Positions 1-7,983 of a stretch of DNA of 24,539 bases are shown piece by piece. Made by a program: the position numbers and the translations under genes. The stretch lies in contig CANKOT010000027.1 of the NCBI GenBank assembly GCA_947484245.1, forward strand, positions 1 to 24,539, given 5' to 3'. The notes beneath the pieces were generated by a model that was not told the DNA's origin, made no database searches, and saw only the letters and a list, made by a program, of their open reading frames with translations. How positions within the stretch are numbered: position 1 is the first letter of the stretch; every line of letters starts with the position of its first letter. This stretch comes from Comamonadaceae bacterium (GTDB lineage: Bacteria > Pseudomonadota > Gammaproteobacteria > Burkholderiales > Burkholderiaceae).

Positions 1-608
1 ATTACTTGCGACAAGGCTTGTGGACGAAGTGGAGCTATGACATGTTTGCCGGGGCCGAGGGGCATGGCAGCACGCTTGGCATCATTGGCATGGGCCGTAT
101 CGGCCAAGGTATTGCCAAGCGGGCAGCGCATGGATTTGGCATGCGTGTTATTTATCACAACCGAAGCCGCTTGAGTGCAGACCTTGAGGCTGCTTGCAAG
201 GCCACTTACGTTGGCAAAGAAGAACTTCTGCGCACAGCCGATCATGTCATGTTGGTGGTGCCCTATAGTGCTGAGTCACATCACACCATTGGTGCCAAGG
301 AACTCAGTTGCATGAAGCCATCGGCAACTCTGGTGAACATTGCCCGTGGCGGTATTGTGGACGACGCTGCTTTGGCGGTGGCATTGAAGAACAAGCAAAT
401 AGCGGCGGCTGGTCTCGATGTCTTTGAAGGGGAGCCAGCGCTCAACTCGGCGCTTCGCTCCGTGCCCAACGTGGTGCTAACCCCCCACATTGCCAGTTCA
501 ACCATTCAAACTCGCATGGCCATGGCCAAGTTGGCTGCTGACAACCTGATTGAGTATTTTACCAAGGGCAGGGCCCTGACACCGCTCAATCAACTGACGG
601 GCAAATAA
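1..608 (+). CDS. D-2-hydroxyacid dehydrogenase (glyoxylate/hydroxypyruvate reductase-like), 3' part
   Basis: C-terminal part (about 200 residues) of an NAD(P)-dependent D-2-hydroxyacid dehydrogenase, which interconverts 2-oxo acids such as glyoxylate or hydroxypyruvate with D-2-hydroxy acids in the cytosol. The reading frame is open to the window edge (first full codon at base 3), so the gene begins upstream and the in-frame TTG at base 6 is not a start. Visible are the Rossmann dinucleotide motif GMGRIGQGIAKR, the ARGGIVDDAAL segment with the substrate/catalytic Arg, the LDVFEGEP segment with the Glu, and PHIASST with the catalytic His. The exact substrate cannot be told; GhrB-like reductase is the best guess from the GLWTKW and PHIASST surroundings. 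rmuC follows 7 bases later, so co-transcription is likely. Confidence 0.88.
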   Translation, partial: YLRQGLWTKWSYDMFAGAEGHGSTLGIIGMGRIGQGIAKRAAHGFGMRVIYHNRSRLSADLEAACKATYVGKEELLRTADHVMLVVPYSAESHHTIGAKELSCMKPSATLVNIARGGIVDDAALAVALKNKQIAAAGLDVFEGEPALNSALRSVPNVVLTPHIASSTIQTRMAMAKLAADNLIEYFTKGRALTPLNQLTGK

Positions 609-615
609 GCTCAAG

Positions 616-1986
616 ATGGAAAGTTCACTTTTTGTGTGGGGTTTGTTGCTTGCCAATTTATTGGTTTTGGGTTTGGTGTTTGCCTTGTGGCGAAAACAAG
701 CGGGCCATCATGGCACCGAGCATGAAGTCAATCAATTGGCACTCAATTTGCAAACGGCCAATGAGCGATTAGAGCGAGAGTTGCGCAACGCCATCAGCGA
801 ATCTGCCAGGGGTGGGCGTCAAGAGCTGATTCAAAATTTAGGCACTTTTCAACAAAGCTTGGTACAGCTAAGTGCTGAGGCTACGCGCACGCAAAACAGC
901 CAGATGGATGCGTTTGCACAGCAGTTGGCATTGCTGCAAAAAACCTTGTCCGACACCCTCACTTTGCAAGTGCAGCAGTTGTCAGAGGCCAATGCCCGTC
1001 GCTTGACTGAAATGCGCGGTACCTTAGAAACACAATTGGCGCAGCTTCAACAAAGCAACTCGGCCAAGCTCGATGAGATGCGTCAAACTGTTGACGAAAA
1101 ACTCCAAACGACTTTGCAAGCGCGCTTGGGTGAAAGCTTCAAACAAGTGGCAGACCGCTTGGAGCAAGTGCACAAGGGTCTTGGCGAAATGAACACCTTG
1201 GCCCAAGGTGTGGGTGATCTCAAACACCTGCTCACCAATGTCAAAACGCGTGGCATGTTTGGTGAAGCACAGTTGGCTTCTTTGTTGGAGCAAGTGATGG
1301 CGCCCGATCAGTATGCAACGCAGCACGCCACGCGCCCTGGTAGCAAAAATCGAGTCGACTTTGCCATTCGCTTGCCCGGTCGATCGGATGATGGAGAGCC
1401 AGTTTGGTTGCCCATTGATGCCAAGTTTCCAAACGAAGATTATGAGCGCTTGCTCGATGCACAATCGCGAGCCGATGTCATTCAAGCCGATTTGTGCAGC
1501 AAAGCCTTAGAGGCGCGTGTGCGGTTGGAAGCCAAATCGATGACAGAGAAGTATGTAGAGCCTCCCTACACCACAGACTTTGCCATTATGTTTTTGCCCA
1601 CGGAGGGCTTGTATGCTGAAGTGCTGCGCAGACCCGGGCTGATTGAATCTTTGCAGCGTGATTACCGTGTCACGCTCGCTGGCCCCACCACGCTCATGGC
1701 CATGTTGAACTCTTTGCAAATGGGTTTTAGAACCTTGGCGCTCGAAAAACGTTCTAGCGAAGTTTGGCAAGTTTTAGGGGCCGTCAAAACAGAATTTGGC
1801 AAGTTCGGAGATGTCTTGGCCAAGGTCAAAGAACAAACCCAAACGGTCTTGAATACCTTAGACAAAGCCCAAACACGCAGCAATGTGATGCACCGCGCAT
1901 TGCGCCAAGTGGAGGCCTTGCCTGAAGGTCAAGCAGCTGGACTGCTGCCTCATGAAAGTGATGTCAGTGACGGCGACAATCCGTGA
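616..1986 (+). CDS. rmuC: DNA recombination protein RmuC
   Basis: 456 residues, close to the usual length of RmuC, a nuclease-fold protein that limits recombination at inverted repeats. The N-terminus has one hydrophobic segment (about residues 5-23), followed by a long Gln/Leu/Glu-rich coiled coil (about 35-190) and the conserved RmuC domain (about 195-420), with the recognisable stretches GMFGEAQL, WLPIDAKFPNEDYERLL and TDFAIMFLPTEGLYAEVL. The ATG lies 7 bases after the preceding dehydrogenase. The stop overlaps the next gene's GTG by 4 bases (GTGA), suggesting translational coupling to the MFS gene. Family membership is clear; the biochemical role of RmuC is weakly defined in general. Confidence 0.93.
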   Translation: MESSLFVWGLLLANLLVLGLVFALWRKQAGHHGTEHEVNQLALNLQTANERLERELRNAISESARGGRQELIQNLGTFQQSLVQLSAEATRTQNSQMDAFAQQLALLQKTLSDTLTLQVQQLSEANARRLTEMRGTLETQLAQLQQSNSAKLDEMRQTVDEKLQTTLQARLGESFKQVADRLEQVHKGLGEMNTLAQGVGDLKHLLTNVKTRGMFGEAQLASLLEQVMAPDQYATQHATRPGSKNRVDFAIRLPGRSDDGEPVWLPIDAKFPNEDYERLLDAQSRADVIQADLCSKALEARVRLEAKSMTEKYVEPPYTTDFAIMFLPTEGLYAEVLRRPGLIESLQRDYRVTLAGPTTLMAMLNSLQMGFRTLALEKRSSEVWQVLGAVKTEFGKFGDVLAKVKEQTQTVLNTLDKAQTRSNVMHRALRQVEALPEGQAAGLLPHESDVSDGDNP

Positions 1987-3167
1987 ATCGTGAACTTGCC
2001 AAACTGATTACGGGTCAGATCTTTCTTCACGCCTGTATGACAGGCATGCGACTGGCAACACCGCTTCTTGCGCTTCAACAAGGTTACAGCACCATGGCGG
2101 TGGGTGTTTTGCTGGCACTGTTTTCTGTCACGCAAGTTTTCATGGCCATTCCAGCTGGCCGATTCACAGATCGACATGGTCTGAAGCCACCAGTGAAGAT
2201 CAGTGTGGTCATGGCTTGTTTGGGGGCAGGACTGGCCGCTGTTTGGCCCACATTCCCGATATTGTGCGTTGCAGCACTCGCCACAGGTGGCGCTACGGGC
2301 GTAGCTGTGATTGCGCTTCAACGGCACGTTGGTCGAATGGCTGCAGATACCAATCAACTCAAAGAAACATTCAGTTGGTTGGCCATTGGCCCTGCATTTT
2401 CTAATTTCATCGGTCCATTTTTTTCGGGATTGATGATTGACCATGCAGGCGCTATGCCAGCCGATGCCGATGGGTTTCAGGCCACGTTTGTGATGTTGAC
2501 CCTTTTTCCGCTTTTGGCATGGCTTTGGATTCGCAACATTCAAGAGAAACCCATTGCGCCGCAACTGCCTGAACATGCCAATTCGCGTGTCTGGGATTTG
2601 TTGCATGAGCCCATGATGCGGCGCTTGCTGTTGGTCAACTGGCTGCTGGCTTCTTGTTGGGATGTGCATACTTTTGTGGTGCCAGTTTTAGGACACGAAC
2701 GCGGGCTCAGTGCATCGGTGGTGGGCACCATTCTGGGATCGTTTGCTGTGGCTTCGGCCCTGACGCGGGTGTTTTTACCCTGGATTGCAAAGCGCCTACA
2801 AGAGTTTAGGTTGCTCACTGGCGCCATGATTGGAACAGGCTTGATCTTTGCCATTTACCCCTTGGTTGATTCGGCTTTGGCCATGGGCATTTGCTCCGTT
2901 TGTTTGGGCGTAGTTTTGGGGGTGGTACAGCCAATGGTGATGAGCACCTTGCATCAAATTATCCCCGAGCACCGTCAGGGCGAGGCGTTCGGCCTGCGAA
3001 TCATGACCATCAACGCTTCAAGCGTCTTGATGCCTCTTATGTTTGGGGCTGCAGGCGCAGTGGTAGGCGTTTCACTGATTTTTTGGGTGATGGGCTTGGC
3101 GGTGGCTGGCGGTGCCCCTCAAGCGTGGCGTTTGCGCCCTAAAGGCCAAGCAGCTGAGCACACCTAG
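1983..3167 (+). CDS. MFS transporter
   Basis: 394-residue polytopic inner-membrane protein with about 12 hydrophobic segments in two halves, typical of the major facilitator superfamily. The loop between segments 2 and 3 carries an MFS motif-A-like GRFTDRHGLKP (about residues 59-69), with the acidic and basic residues expected for the conformational switch. Substrate unknown; the layout resembles drug/metabolite efflux members, but nothing in the sequence fixes this. The start is GTG at 1983, overlapping the rmuC stop by 4 bases with no separate Shine-Dalgarno. At its 3' end the TAG stop shares the palindrome CTAG with the stop of the convergent LOG gene, leaving no room for a terminator. Confidence 0.88.
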   Translation: MNRELAKLITGQIFLHACMTGMRLATPLLALQQGYSTMAVGVLLALFSVTQVFMAIPAGRFTDRHGLKPPVKISVVMACLGAGLAAVWPTFPILCVAALATGGATGVAVIALQRHVGRMAADTNQLKETFSWLAIGPAFSNFIGPFFSGLMIDHAGAMPADADGFQATFVMLTLFPLLAWLWIRNIQEKPIAPQLPEHANSRVWDLLHEPMMRRLLLVNWLLASCWDVHTFVVPVLGHERGLSASVVGTILGSFAVASALTRVFLPWIAKRLQEFRLLTGAMIGTGLIFAIYPLVDSALAMGICSVCLGVVLGVVQPMVMSTLHQIIPEHRQGEAFGLRIMTINASSVLMPLMFGAAGAVVGVSLIFWVMGLAVAGGAPQAWRLRPKGQAAEHT

Positions 3168-3988
3168 CAAGGCAAAAGTTTTTTGACCTCTTGCCAAGCC
3201 TCCTCAGGTGAATCGACATATTTGAAGCAATCTAGGTCATGTTTGGAGATGGTGCCAGATTCCAGCATCCATTCAAAATTGATGAGTTTTTTCCAATAAT
3301 CTGAGCCATAAAGAAGCACGGGTGTGGTTTGCACTTTGCGTGTTTGCACCAAGGTCAATATTTCAAACAATTCATCCAAGGTTCCAAAGCCTCCAGGAAA
3401 TGCGATCAGAATTTTTGCACGCATTGCAAAGTGCATTTTTCTGAGAGCGAAATAATGAAACTGAAAGCTCAAGGCTGGTGTGATGTAGGGGTTGGGTGCT
3501 TGTTCGTGGGGCAAAGAGATGTTCAAGGCCACAGAAACAGCACCGGCTTCATAGGCGCCGCGGTTGGCAGCTTCCATGATGCCGGGCCCACCCCCCGTGC
3601 AAATGGTCAAGCGCTCGGATGGCGCTAAAGCCACGCAGCCATGAGAAACCAATGAAGCCAATTCTCTGGCTGCTTCGTAATAGTTGGCATTTTGGAGGTC
3701 TTGTTGGGCCTGTTGTATGGCCTCGCTTTGGGGCAAGTCTGGATGCGCAAGCCGCACCTTTTCAAGTTGACTTTGCGATTGCTCTAAGCTTTTGAAACGC
3801 GCGCTGCCAAACACCACCACCGTGTTGACAATGCCATGTTCGGTTTGAATCAAATCGGGTTTGAGTAACTCAAGCTGGAATCGAATACCGCGAGTTTCAG
3901 GGCGAATCAAAAACTCTGGGTCTTTGAATGCCAAGCGGTATGCATCGGCGATATCTTCGCTGTTGTGAAGGTTTTGTGTGGATTGCAT
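3164..3988 (-). CDS. LOG-family (TIGR00730-type) nucleotide 5'-monophosphate phosphoribohydrolase
   Basis: 274 residues from the ATG at 3988. The conserved lysine-decarboxylase-like/LOG Rossmann fold shows TGGGPGIMEAANRGA (about 131-145), an RKMHF segment (about 183-187) and PGGFGTLDELFE (about 198-209), the signature of enzymes that cleave ribose phosphate from nucleotide or cytokinin monophosphates. The N-terminal extension and insertions place it with the longer bacterial LOG proteins rather than the roughly 190-residue form; it is not a true lysine decarboxylase. An in-frame TTG at 4006 could add six residues. The ATG is preferred because a TTGAAA/CACAAT promoter ends 6 bases before it, which would make the mRNA leaderless and exclude the TTG. 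It follows the efp terminator, so it is probably a separate unit. Confidence 0.88.
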   Translation of the reverse strand: MQSTQNLHNSEDIADAYRLAFKDPEFLIRPETRGIRFQLELLKPDLIQTEHGIVNTVVVFGSARFKSLEQSQSQLEKVRLAHPDLPQSEAIQQAQQDLQNANYYEAARELASLVSHGCVALAPSERLTICTGGGPGIMEAANRGAYEAGAVSVALNISLPHEQAPNPYITPALSFQFHYFALRKMHFAMRAKILIAFPGGFGTLDELFEILTLVQTRKVQTTPVLLYGSDYWKKLINFEWMLESGTISKHDLDCFKYVDSPEEAWQEVKKLLPC

Positions 3989-3994
3989 GGGTTC

Positions 3995-4022
3995 ATTGTG
4001 AGGCAATCTGAACTTATTTCAA
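3995..4022 (-). promoter_or_regulatory. Probable promoter of the LOG gene (leaderless type)
   Basis: On the minus strand, TTGAAA (plus 4017-4022) and CACAAT (plus 3995-4000) are separated by 16 bases, a fair sigma-70 pair. The ATG at 3988 begins 6 bases after CACAAT, so the predicted transcription start falls on or next to the start codon. There is no Shine-Dalgarno sequence. Confidence 0.55.
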
Positions 4023-4024
4023 GC

Positions 4025-4050
4025 AAAAAAAAGACCTCCGAAGAGGTCTT
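4025..4050 (-). terminator. Intrinsic terminator of earP-efp
   Basis: Read on the minus strand: an 8-base perfect stem AAGACCTC/GAGGTCTT closed by a TTCG tetraloop (plus 4031-4050), followed directly by a run of T (plus 4025-4030, continuing the A-tract of the plus strand). It lies 33 bases after the efp stop and before the LOG promoter, so it separates the two units. Confidence 0.92.
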
Positions 4051-4083
4051 GATTTGCTGCCGCCAAGGCCTCAGGTCAATGCC

Positions 4084-4638
4084 TTAAACACGTTTGCGAT
4101 ATTCGCCTGTGCGTGTGTCAATTTCAATCTTGTCACCTTGGTTGACAAACAATGGCACTGGCACTTCAAAGCCAGTGGCAATCTTGGCGGGCTTGAGTAC
4201 CTTGCCAGATGTATCGCCTTTGACGGCTGGTTCAGTCCAAGTGATTTCGCGCTCAACGCTGGTTGGCAATTCAACAGAGATGGCCTTGCCGTCATAGAAC
4301 ACCACTTCAACAGACATGCCGTCTTCGAGGTAGTTCATGGCGTCGCCCATGTTTTCTGATTCGACTTCATACTGATTGAATTCAGTGTCCATGAACACAT
4401 ACATGGGGTCGGCAAAGTAAGAGTAGGTGCACTCTTTTTGGTCCAAGATCACTTGATCCATTTTGTCGTCGGCCTTGAACACAGACTCTGTACCCATGTT
4501 GCTGAGCAAAGCCTTGAGCTTCATGCGAACAGTGGCAGCACCGCGGCCGCCGCGGCTGTATTCCGTGCGCAGAACGATCATGGGGTCTTTGCCTTGCATG
4601 ATGACGTTACCAACGCGAATTTCTTGTGCTACTTTCAT
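4084..4638 (-). CDS. efp: Elongation factor P
   Basis: 184 residues, the standard length. EF-P binds between the P and E sites of the ribosome and relieves stalling at polyproline stretches. The three beta-barrel domains are visible (KOW-like about 1-64, OB about 66-127, C-terminal OB to 184, ending in the typical [13 protein letters not shown]). The modified loop reads SRGGRGAAT, with Arg at position 32. Arg32 rather than Lys identifies the subclass activated by EarP-mediated arginine rhamnosylation, and earP is the next gene upstream on the same strand. The 132-base gap to earP may hold an extra promoter; no clear Shine-Dalgarno is seen before the ATG. A strong terminator follows. Confidence 0.98.
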   Translation of the reverse strand: MKVAQEIRVGNVIMQGKDPMIVLRTEYSRGGRGAATVRMKLKALLSNMGTESVFKADDKMDQVILDQKECTYSYFADPMYVFMDTEFNQYEVESENMGDAMNYLEDGMSVEVVFYDGKAISVELPTSVEREITWTEPAVKGDTSGKVLKPAKIATGFEVPVPLFVNQGDKIEIDTRTGEYRKRV

Positions 4639-4770
4639 AATGTGTCCAATGGTTGTCCCAAAAAAGTGATTCTTTGAGGTTAATCCTTCTGACTTTGCCT
4701 CTTTGCCGCAAGCCTTAACAGGATCATTTAAAGAATGGGCACAAAATGACTTGACCCAAAGCCCGCAATT

Positions 4771-5919
4771 TTAGCGCTTTTCTGCGACGAATTGAAGCAG
4801 TTGGCTGACCAAATCCATTTGTTGCATCAAACGTTCTCTGGCAGCCAGCGCACAGGCTTGCCAAGAAGCCAGGTCAAGCTGTGGCAAGGGTTCTTGAGAC
4901 AGGCCGTTCCACCGAAGGTGAAAGCGCCGAAGGCTTTCGGGTGCCTGGAGCCAGTCTAAAAAAGCATTCAATTTAGCGCCATGAGCACCATCGTCTTGAG
5001 GGTAAATTTGCCAAACAAAGGCTTTTCCCGCCCACATCGCACGGACCAAGGAGTCTTCACCTCGCACGAAATTTAAGTCGCTGGATGCCAAAACTTGGTC
5101 GAACTGAGTTTGCGACACTGGCGGCAATAAATGAAATGAAGGCTTCGCCAAATGCTGAGGCCAATTGCGCAAGGCCTGTTTGTAGGCTGCCTCAAATGCC
5201 AATGCGCCGCGCCCGTGTGCCACTTGCCACTGGTGTCCATCTTTGTTCAAAGAAGCCAGTTGAAGGGCTTCTGCCAAAGCTGCTGGTTCGTAGCAAAAAA
5301 GCGTGCTTCTCTTTGGAAAAGTCTGGCTCGTGGCTGGTTCAAAGCCTGTTAAACCACTTGATCGAATGCTTTCTTCAATCTGCGGTTCTCTGATCAAGCC
5401 ACCTGTTTGGTGAGTGAAACCAGGATAAAAAAACCATTTGGTTCGGCCTTTCAGCGGACCGCTCATGACGGGGGAGGGCAGTCGGTGGCTTCTTTCGACA
5501 TACGACTCTGCGCTCAGGTATTCCAGATTCAACCAGACTGGCCATAACGCGACTTGGGCGCTTGGGGCGCTTGGTGTATTTGGAGCGTTTTCAGCGCCGG
5601 ACTGGGCAAGATTTGCCCAAGCCAAGAAATGCTCGGGCAAATCGCAGCCAAAGGCTTCAATCCAAACGTCTGAAGCCACATCTTGCGGTTGAAGAGGCAA
5701 GGCCCAAGGCCTGACAATCACTTGCCCTGTGGGGGGGGCATCAAGGGCTAAGCCTTGTGCATAGACCTTGGCCTCGGGCGCCATCCAAGTCAGTGCAGTG
5801 GCATCGTCTACCCATAACCGAACATGGTGCCCGCGCTTGGCCAAGTCGGCGCTCATGCGCCAACAGACCCCCAAATCTCCGTGGTTGTCAATGACGCGGC
5901 AAAAAATGTCCCATAACAT
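4771..5919 (-). CDS. earP: EF-P arginine-32 rhamnosyltransferase EarP
   Basis: 382 residues from the ATG at 5919. The enzyme transfers rhamnose from dTDP-rhamnose to Arg32 of EF-P. Family hallmarks: the N-terminal [19 protein letters not shown] with the two conserved Asp (here 11 and 15), [10 protein letters not shown] (about 129-138), KWFFYPGF (about 161-168) and the catalytic-site loop [11 protein letters not shown] with Arg286, Glu288 and Asp289. The open frame extends 42 codons further upstream, but that part overlaps uvrC and has no family similarity, so the start is placed just before WDIF. Only 39 bases separate it from the divergent uvrC. A run of eight C lies in codons for Ala61-Pro63. 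The efp partner follows 132 bases downstream. Confidence 0.96.
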   Translation of the reverse strand: MLWDIFCRVIDNHGDLGVCWRMSADLAKRGHHVRLWVDDATALTWMAPEAKVYAQGLALDAPPTGQVIVRPWALPLQPQDVASDVWIEAFGCDLPEHFLAWANLAQSGAENAPNTPSAPSAQVALWPVWLNLEYLSAESYVERSHRLPSPVMSGPLKGRTKWFFYPGFTHQTGGLIREPQIEESIRSSGLTGFEPATSQTFPKRSTLFCYEPAALAEALQLASLNKDGHQWQVAHGRGALAFEAAYKQALRNWPQHLAKPSFHLLPPVSQTQFDQVLASSDLNFVRGEDSLVRAMWAGKAFVWQIYPQDDGAHGAKLNAFLDWLQAPESLRRFHLRWNGLSQEPLPQLDLASWQACALAARERLMQQMDLVSQLLQFVAEKR

Positions 5920-5925
5920 GCGCGT

Positions 5926-5952
5926 TATTGTCGCCCGCTTCGAGACACAATA
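5926..5952. promoter_or_regulatory. Divergent earP/uvrC promoter dyad
   Basis: TATTGT (5926-5931) and ACAATA (5947-5952) form a perfect 6-base inverted repeat. On each strand the ACAATA box is followed by exactly 6 bases and then the ATG (earP leftward at 5919, uvrC rightward at 5959). Neither start has a Shine-Dalgarno. Each ACAAT box fits a -10 element for a leaderless transcript. The only -35-like candidates (TTATTG and CTATTG, both with a short 15-base spacer) overlap the opposite -10, so the promoters would share bases. Assignment is inferred. Confidence 0.45.
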
Positions 5953-5958
5953 GCGCCC

Positions 5959-7929
5959 ATGTCGAGTGTTCATCCAGATTCTTTGTTGGCCGAAGTGGCT
6001 GCACTTCCAAGTTTGCCGGGGGTTTACCGCTATTTTGATGAGCACGACCAGGTTTTGTATGTGGGCAAAGCCCGTAATTTAAAAAAACGCGTTAGCAGCT
6101 ATTTTCAAAAAGACCATGGTGGCACCCGAATTGGCCACATGGTGAGCAAGATTCGGCGCATGCAAACAACGGTGGTGCGTTCAGAAGCAGAAGCCTTGTT
6201 GCTTGAAAATAATTTGATCAAATCATTGAGCCCCAAGTTCAATATTTTGTTTCGCGATGACAAAAGCTACCCGTACCTCAAAGTGTCTGGAACAGGCACT
6301 GTGCGCCAAGACGTCCGAGCAGCCAATTCAAGCAATGAGGTCAAAACTGGGGTCAAGGCCGATGACTACTCACGGATTGCTTATTACCGCGGCGGCGTAG
6401 AAAAAAAGCACCGTTACTTCGGTCCTTACCCCAGCGCTTGGGCTGTGAAAGAAACCATTCAGTTGTTGCAAAAAGTCTTTCGGCTTCGCACCTGCGAGGA
6501 CACCGTTTTTTCTAATCGAACACGCCCTTGCTTGCTGTATCAAATCAAGCGTTGTTCAGGGCCGTGTGTCGGCGTCACTTCAGTGGCGCAATATGCGCAA
6601 GACGTTGCGCAGGCTGAGGCTTTTTTGCGCGGCGAGACGCAAGCTGTTTTAAAGGCCATGGAGGTGCGAATGATGGCGCATGCCGACCAGCTTGAGTTTG
6701 AAATGGCAGCCGAAGTTCGCAACCAAATGACCGCCTTGTCTCGCGTGCTACATCAACAATCGGTCGATACCGTGACGGACACCGATGTTGATATATTGGC
6801 CGTCAAGGTTCAGGGCGGTAGAGCTTGTGTCAACTTGGCCATGGTGCGCGGTGGCCGGCATTTGGGCGATCGACCTTATTTTCCCTCGCATGTGGAAGAT
6901 GGCCACGCCATGCTCAACCAGGCCTTGGAAGATGACGTCAGCACCGACGCCATCACTCTGGAAGTGAAGATTTTGGAAGCGTTCATTGCGCAGCATTACC
7001 TGAACATTCCTGTGCCGCCTGCGCTCATTACCAGCGAGAAAATCGATGCCAAGGTGCTTGAGGCCATTGCCCTGCAGACGGGGGTCAAAGTGAATGCTGT
7101 CCACAATCCGCGGGAACAAAGAAGAGCTTGGCTGGAAATGGCAGAGAAAAACGCGGCCATTCAATTGGCGCGATTGTTGGCCGAGGAGGGCTCGCAACAA
7201 GCACGCACCCGAGCGCTGGTCGACGCACTCGATTTGGCACCCGACGACATCGATGCTTTGCGCATGGAATGCTTTGACATTTCACATACCTCCGGTGAGG
7301 CCACGCAAGCTTCGTGTGTGGTTTTTCAAAACCACAAAATGCAAAACAGTGAATATCGGCGTTACAAAATTGAAGGTATTACCCCAGGCGATGATTACGC
7401 GGCCATGCGCCAGGTTTTGATGCGGCGCTATGGCAAAGTGGCCGAGGCCATCAAATCGGGCGAAGTCGATCTCAAATTGAGAATGCCCGATGTGGTGCTG
7501 ATTGATGGCGGCAAAGGTCAGGTGTCTATGGCCAGAGAGGTGTTTGAAACCTTGGGTCTTGACTTGTCTTTGATTGTGGGCGTTGAAAAAGGGGAGGGCC
7601 GCAAGGTCGGCCTTGAAGAGTTGGTTTTTGCAGATGGCCGCGACAAGATCTATTTGGGCAAAGATTCTGCCGCCCTGATGCTGGTGGCCCAAATTCGAGA
7701 CGAAGCTCACCGTTTTGCCATCACGGGCATGCGCGCGCAACGCGCCAAAGTGCGGGTAGGTGGTGGCCGTTTAGAGGAAATATCGGGCATTGGCCCCAAA
7801 AAACGCGCCAAATTACTGCAACGCTTTGGCGGGGTGCGTGGGGTGGAGGATGCCAGTGTCGAAGATCTGATGTCGGTCGATGGCATTTCCAAAGAGCTTG
7901 CAGAAAGCATCTATCAAGCTCTTCACTAG
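5959..7929 (+). CDS. uvrC: Excinuclease ABC subunit C
   Basis: 656 residues; makes the 3' and 5' incisions around DNA lesions with UvrA and UvrB in nucleotide excision repair. Domains in order: GIY-YIG nuclease (about 16-100; [19 protein letters not shown] and the Glu in LLLENNLIK), the Cys-containing stretch [27 protein letters not shown], a UVR helix pair that binds UvrB (about 228-265), the RNase-H-like endonuclease (about 435-560; [20 protein letters not shown]) and a C-terminal tandem helix-hairpin-helix (about 610-656; [18 protein letters not shown]). Residues about 111-138 look like an insertion between YPYLKVS and AYYRGG. The ATG at 5959 lies 6 bases after an ACAATA box. pgsA follows after 54 bases. 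Confidence 0.98.
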   Translation: MSSVHPDSLLAEVAALPSLPGVYRYFDEHDQVLYVGKARNLKKRVSSYFQKDHGGTRIGHMVSKIRRMQTTVVRSEAEALLLENNLIKSLSPKFNILFRDDKSYPYLKVSGTGTVRQDVRAANSSNEVKTGVKADDYSRIAYYRGGVEKKHRYFGPYPSAWAVKETIQLLQKVFRLRTCEDTVFSNRTRPCLLYQIKRCSGPCVGVTSVAQYAQDVAQAEAFLRGETQAVLKAMEVRMMAHADQLEFEMAAEVRNQMTALSRVLHQQSVDTVTDTDVDILAVKVQGGRACVNLAMVRGGRHLGDRPYFPSHVEDGHAMLNQALEDDVSTDAITLEVKILEAFIAQHYLNIPVPPALITSEKIDAKVLEAIALQTGVKVNAVHNPREQRRAWLEMAEKNAAIQLARLLAEEGSQQARTRALVDALDLAPDDIDALRMECFDISHTSGEATQASCVVFQNHKMQNSEYRRYKIEGITPGDDYAAMRQVLMRRYGKVAEAIKSGEVDLKLRMPDVVLIDGGKGQVSMAREVFETLGLDLSLIVGVEKGEGRKVGLEELVFADGRDKIYLGKDSAALMLVAQIRDEAHRFAITGMRAQRAKVRVGGGRLEEISGIGPKKRAKLLQRFGGVRGVEDASVEDLMSVDGISKELAESIYQALH

Positions 7930-7967
7930 GGCTTCATTCCCCGTGTCAGCAAATTGACTTGAAGGCG

Positions 7968-7977
7968 TGACACAATA
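7968..7977 (+). promoter_or_regulatory. Probable extended -10 promoter of pgsA
   Basis: TGACACAATA: a TG one base upstream of CACAAT (7971-7976), i.e. an extended -10 arrangement. The pgsA ATG at 7984 is 7 bases after CACAAT, without a Shine-Dalgarno. The ten bases GACACAATAG occur identically, and at the same 5-base distance from the ATG, before uvrC. TTGACT at 7954-7959 is too close to serve as -35 for this box. Confidence 0.45.
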
Positions 7978-7983
7978 GAGTCC

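Noticed and set aside
1950..2669. 239-codon open frame antisense to the MFS gene, and a similar one (21113-21832) antisense to rlmD.
   Set aside because: Both lie wholly opposite well-recognised genes, have no start signal or family motif and show composition typical of shadow frames.
3164..3988. Lysine decarboxylase.
   Set aside because: The PGGxGTxxE motif was historically mislabelled; it belongs to LOG-type phosphoribohydrolases and there is no PLP site.
4639..4770. Riboswitch or leader peptide in the earP-efp gap.
   Set aside because: No stable conserved-looking stems or small open frame; only short direct repeats (CTTTGCC twice) are seen.
7954..7981. TTGACT...TAGAGT as the pgsA promoter (16-base spacer).
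   Set aside because: Its transcription start would fall after the pgsA ATG; the TG-CACAAT box fits better.
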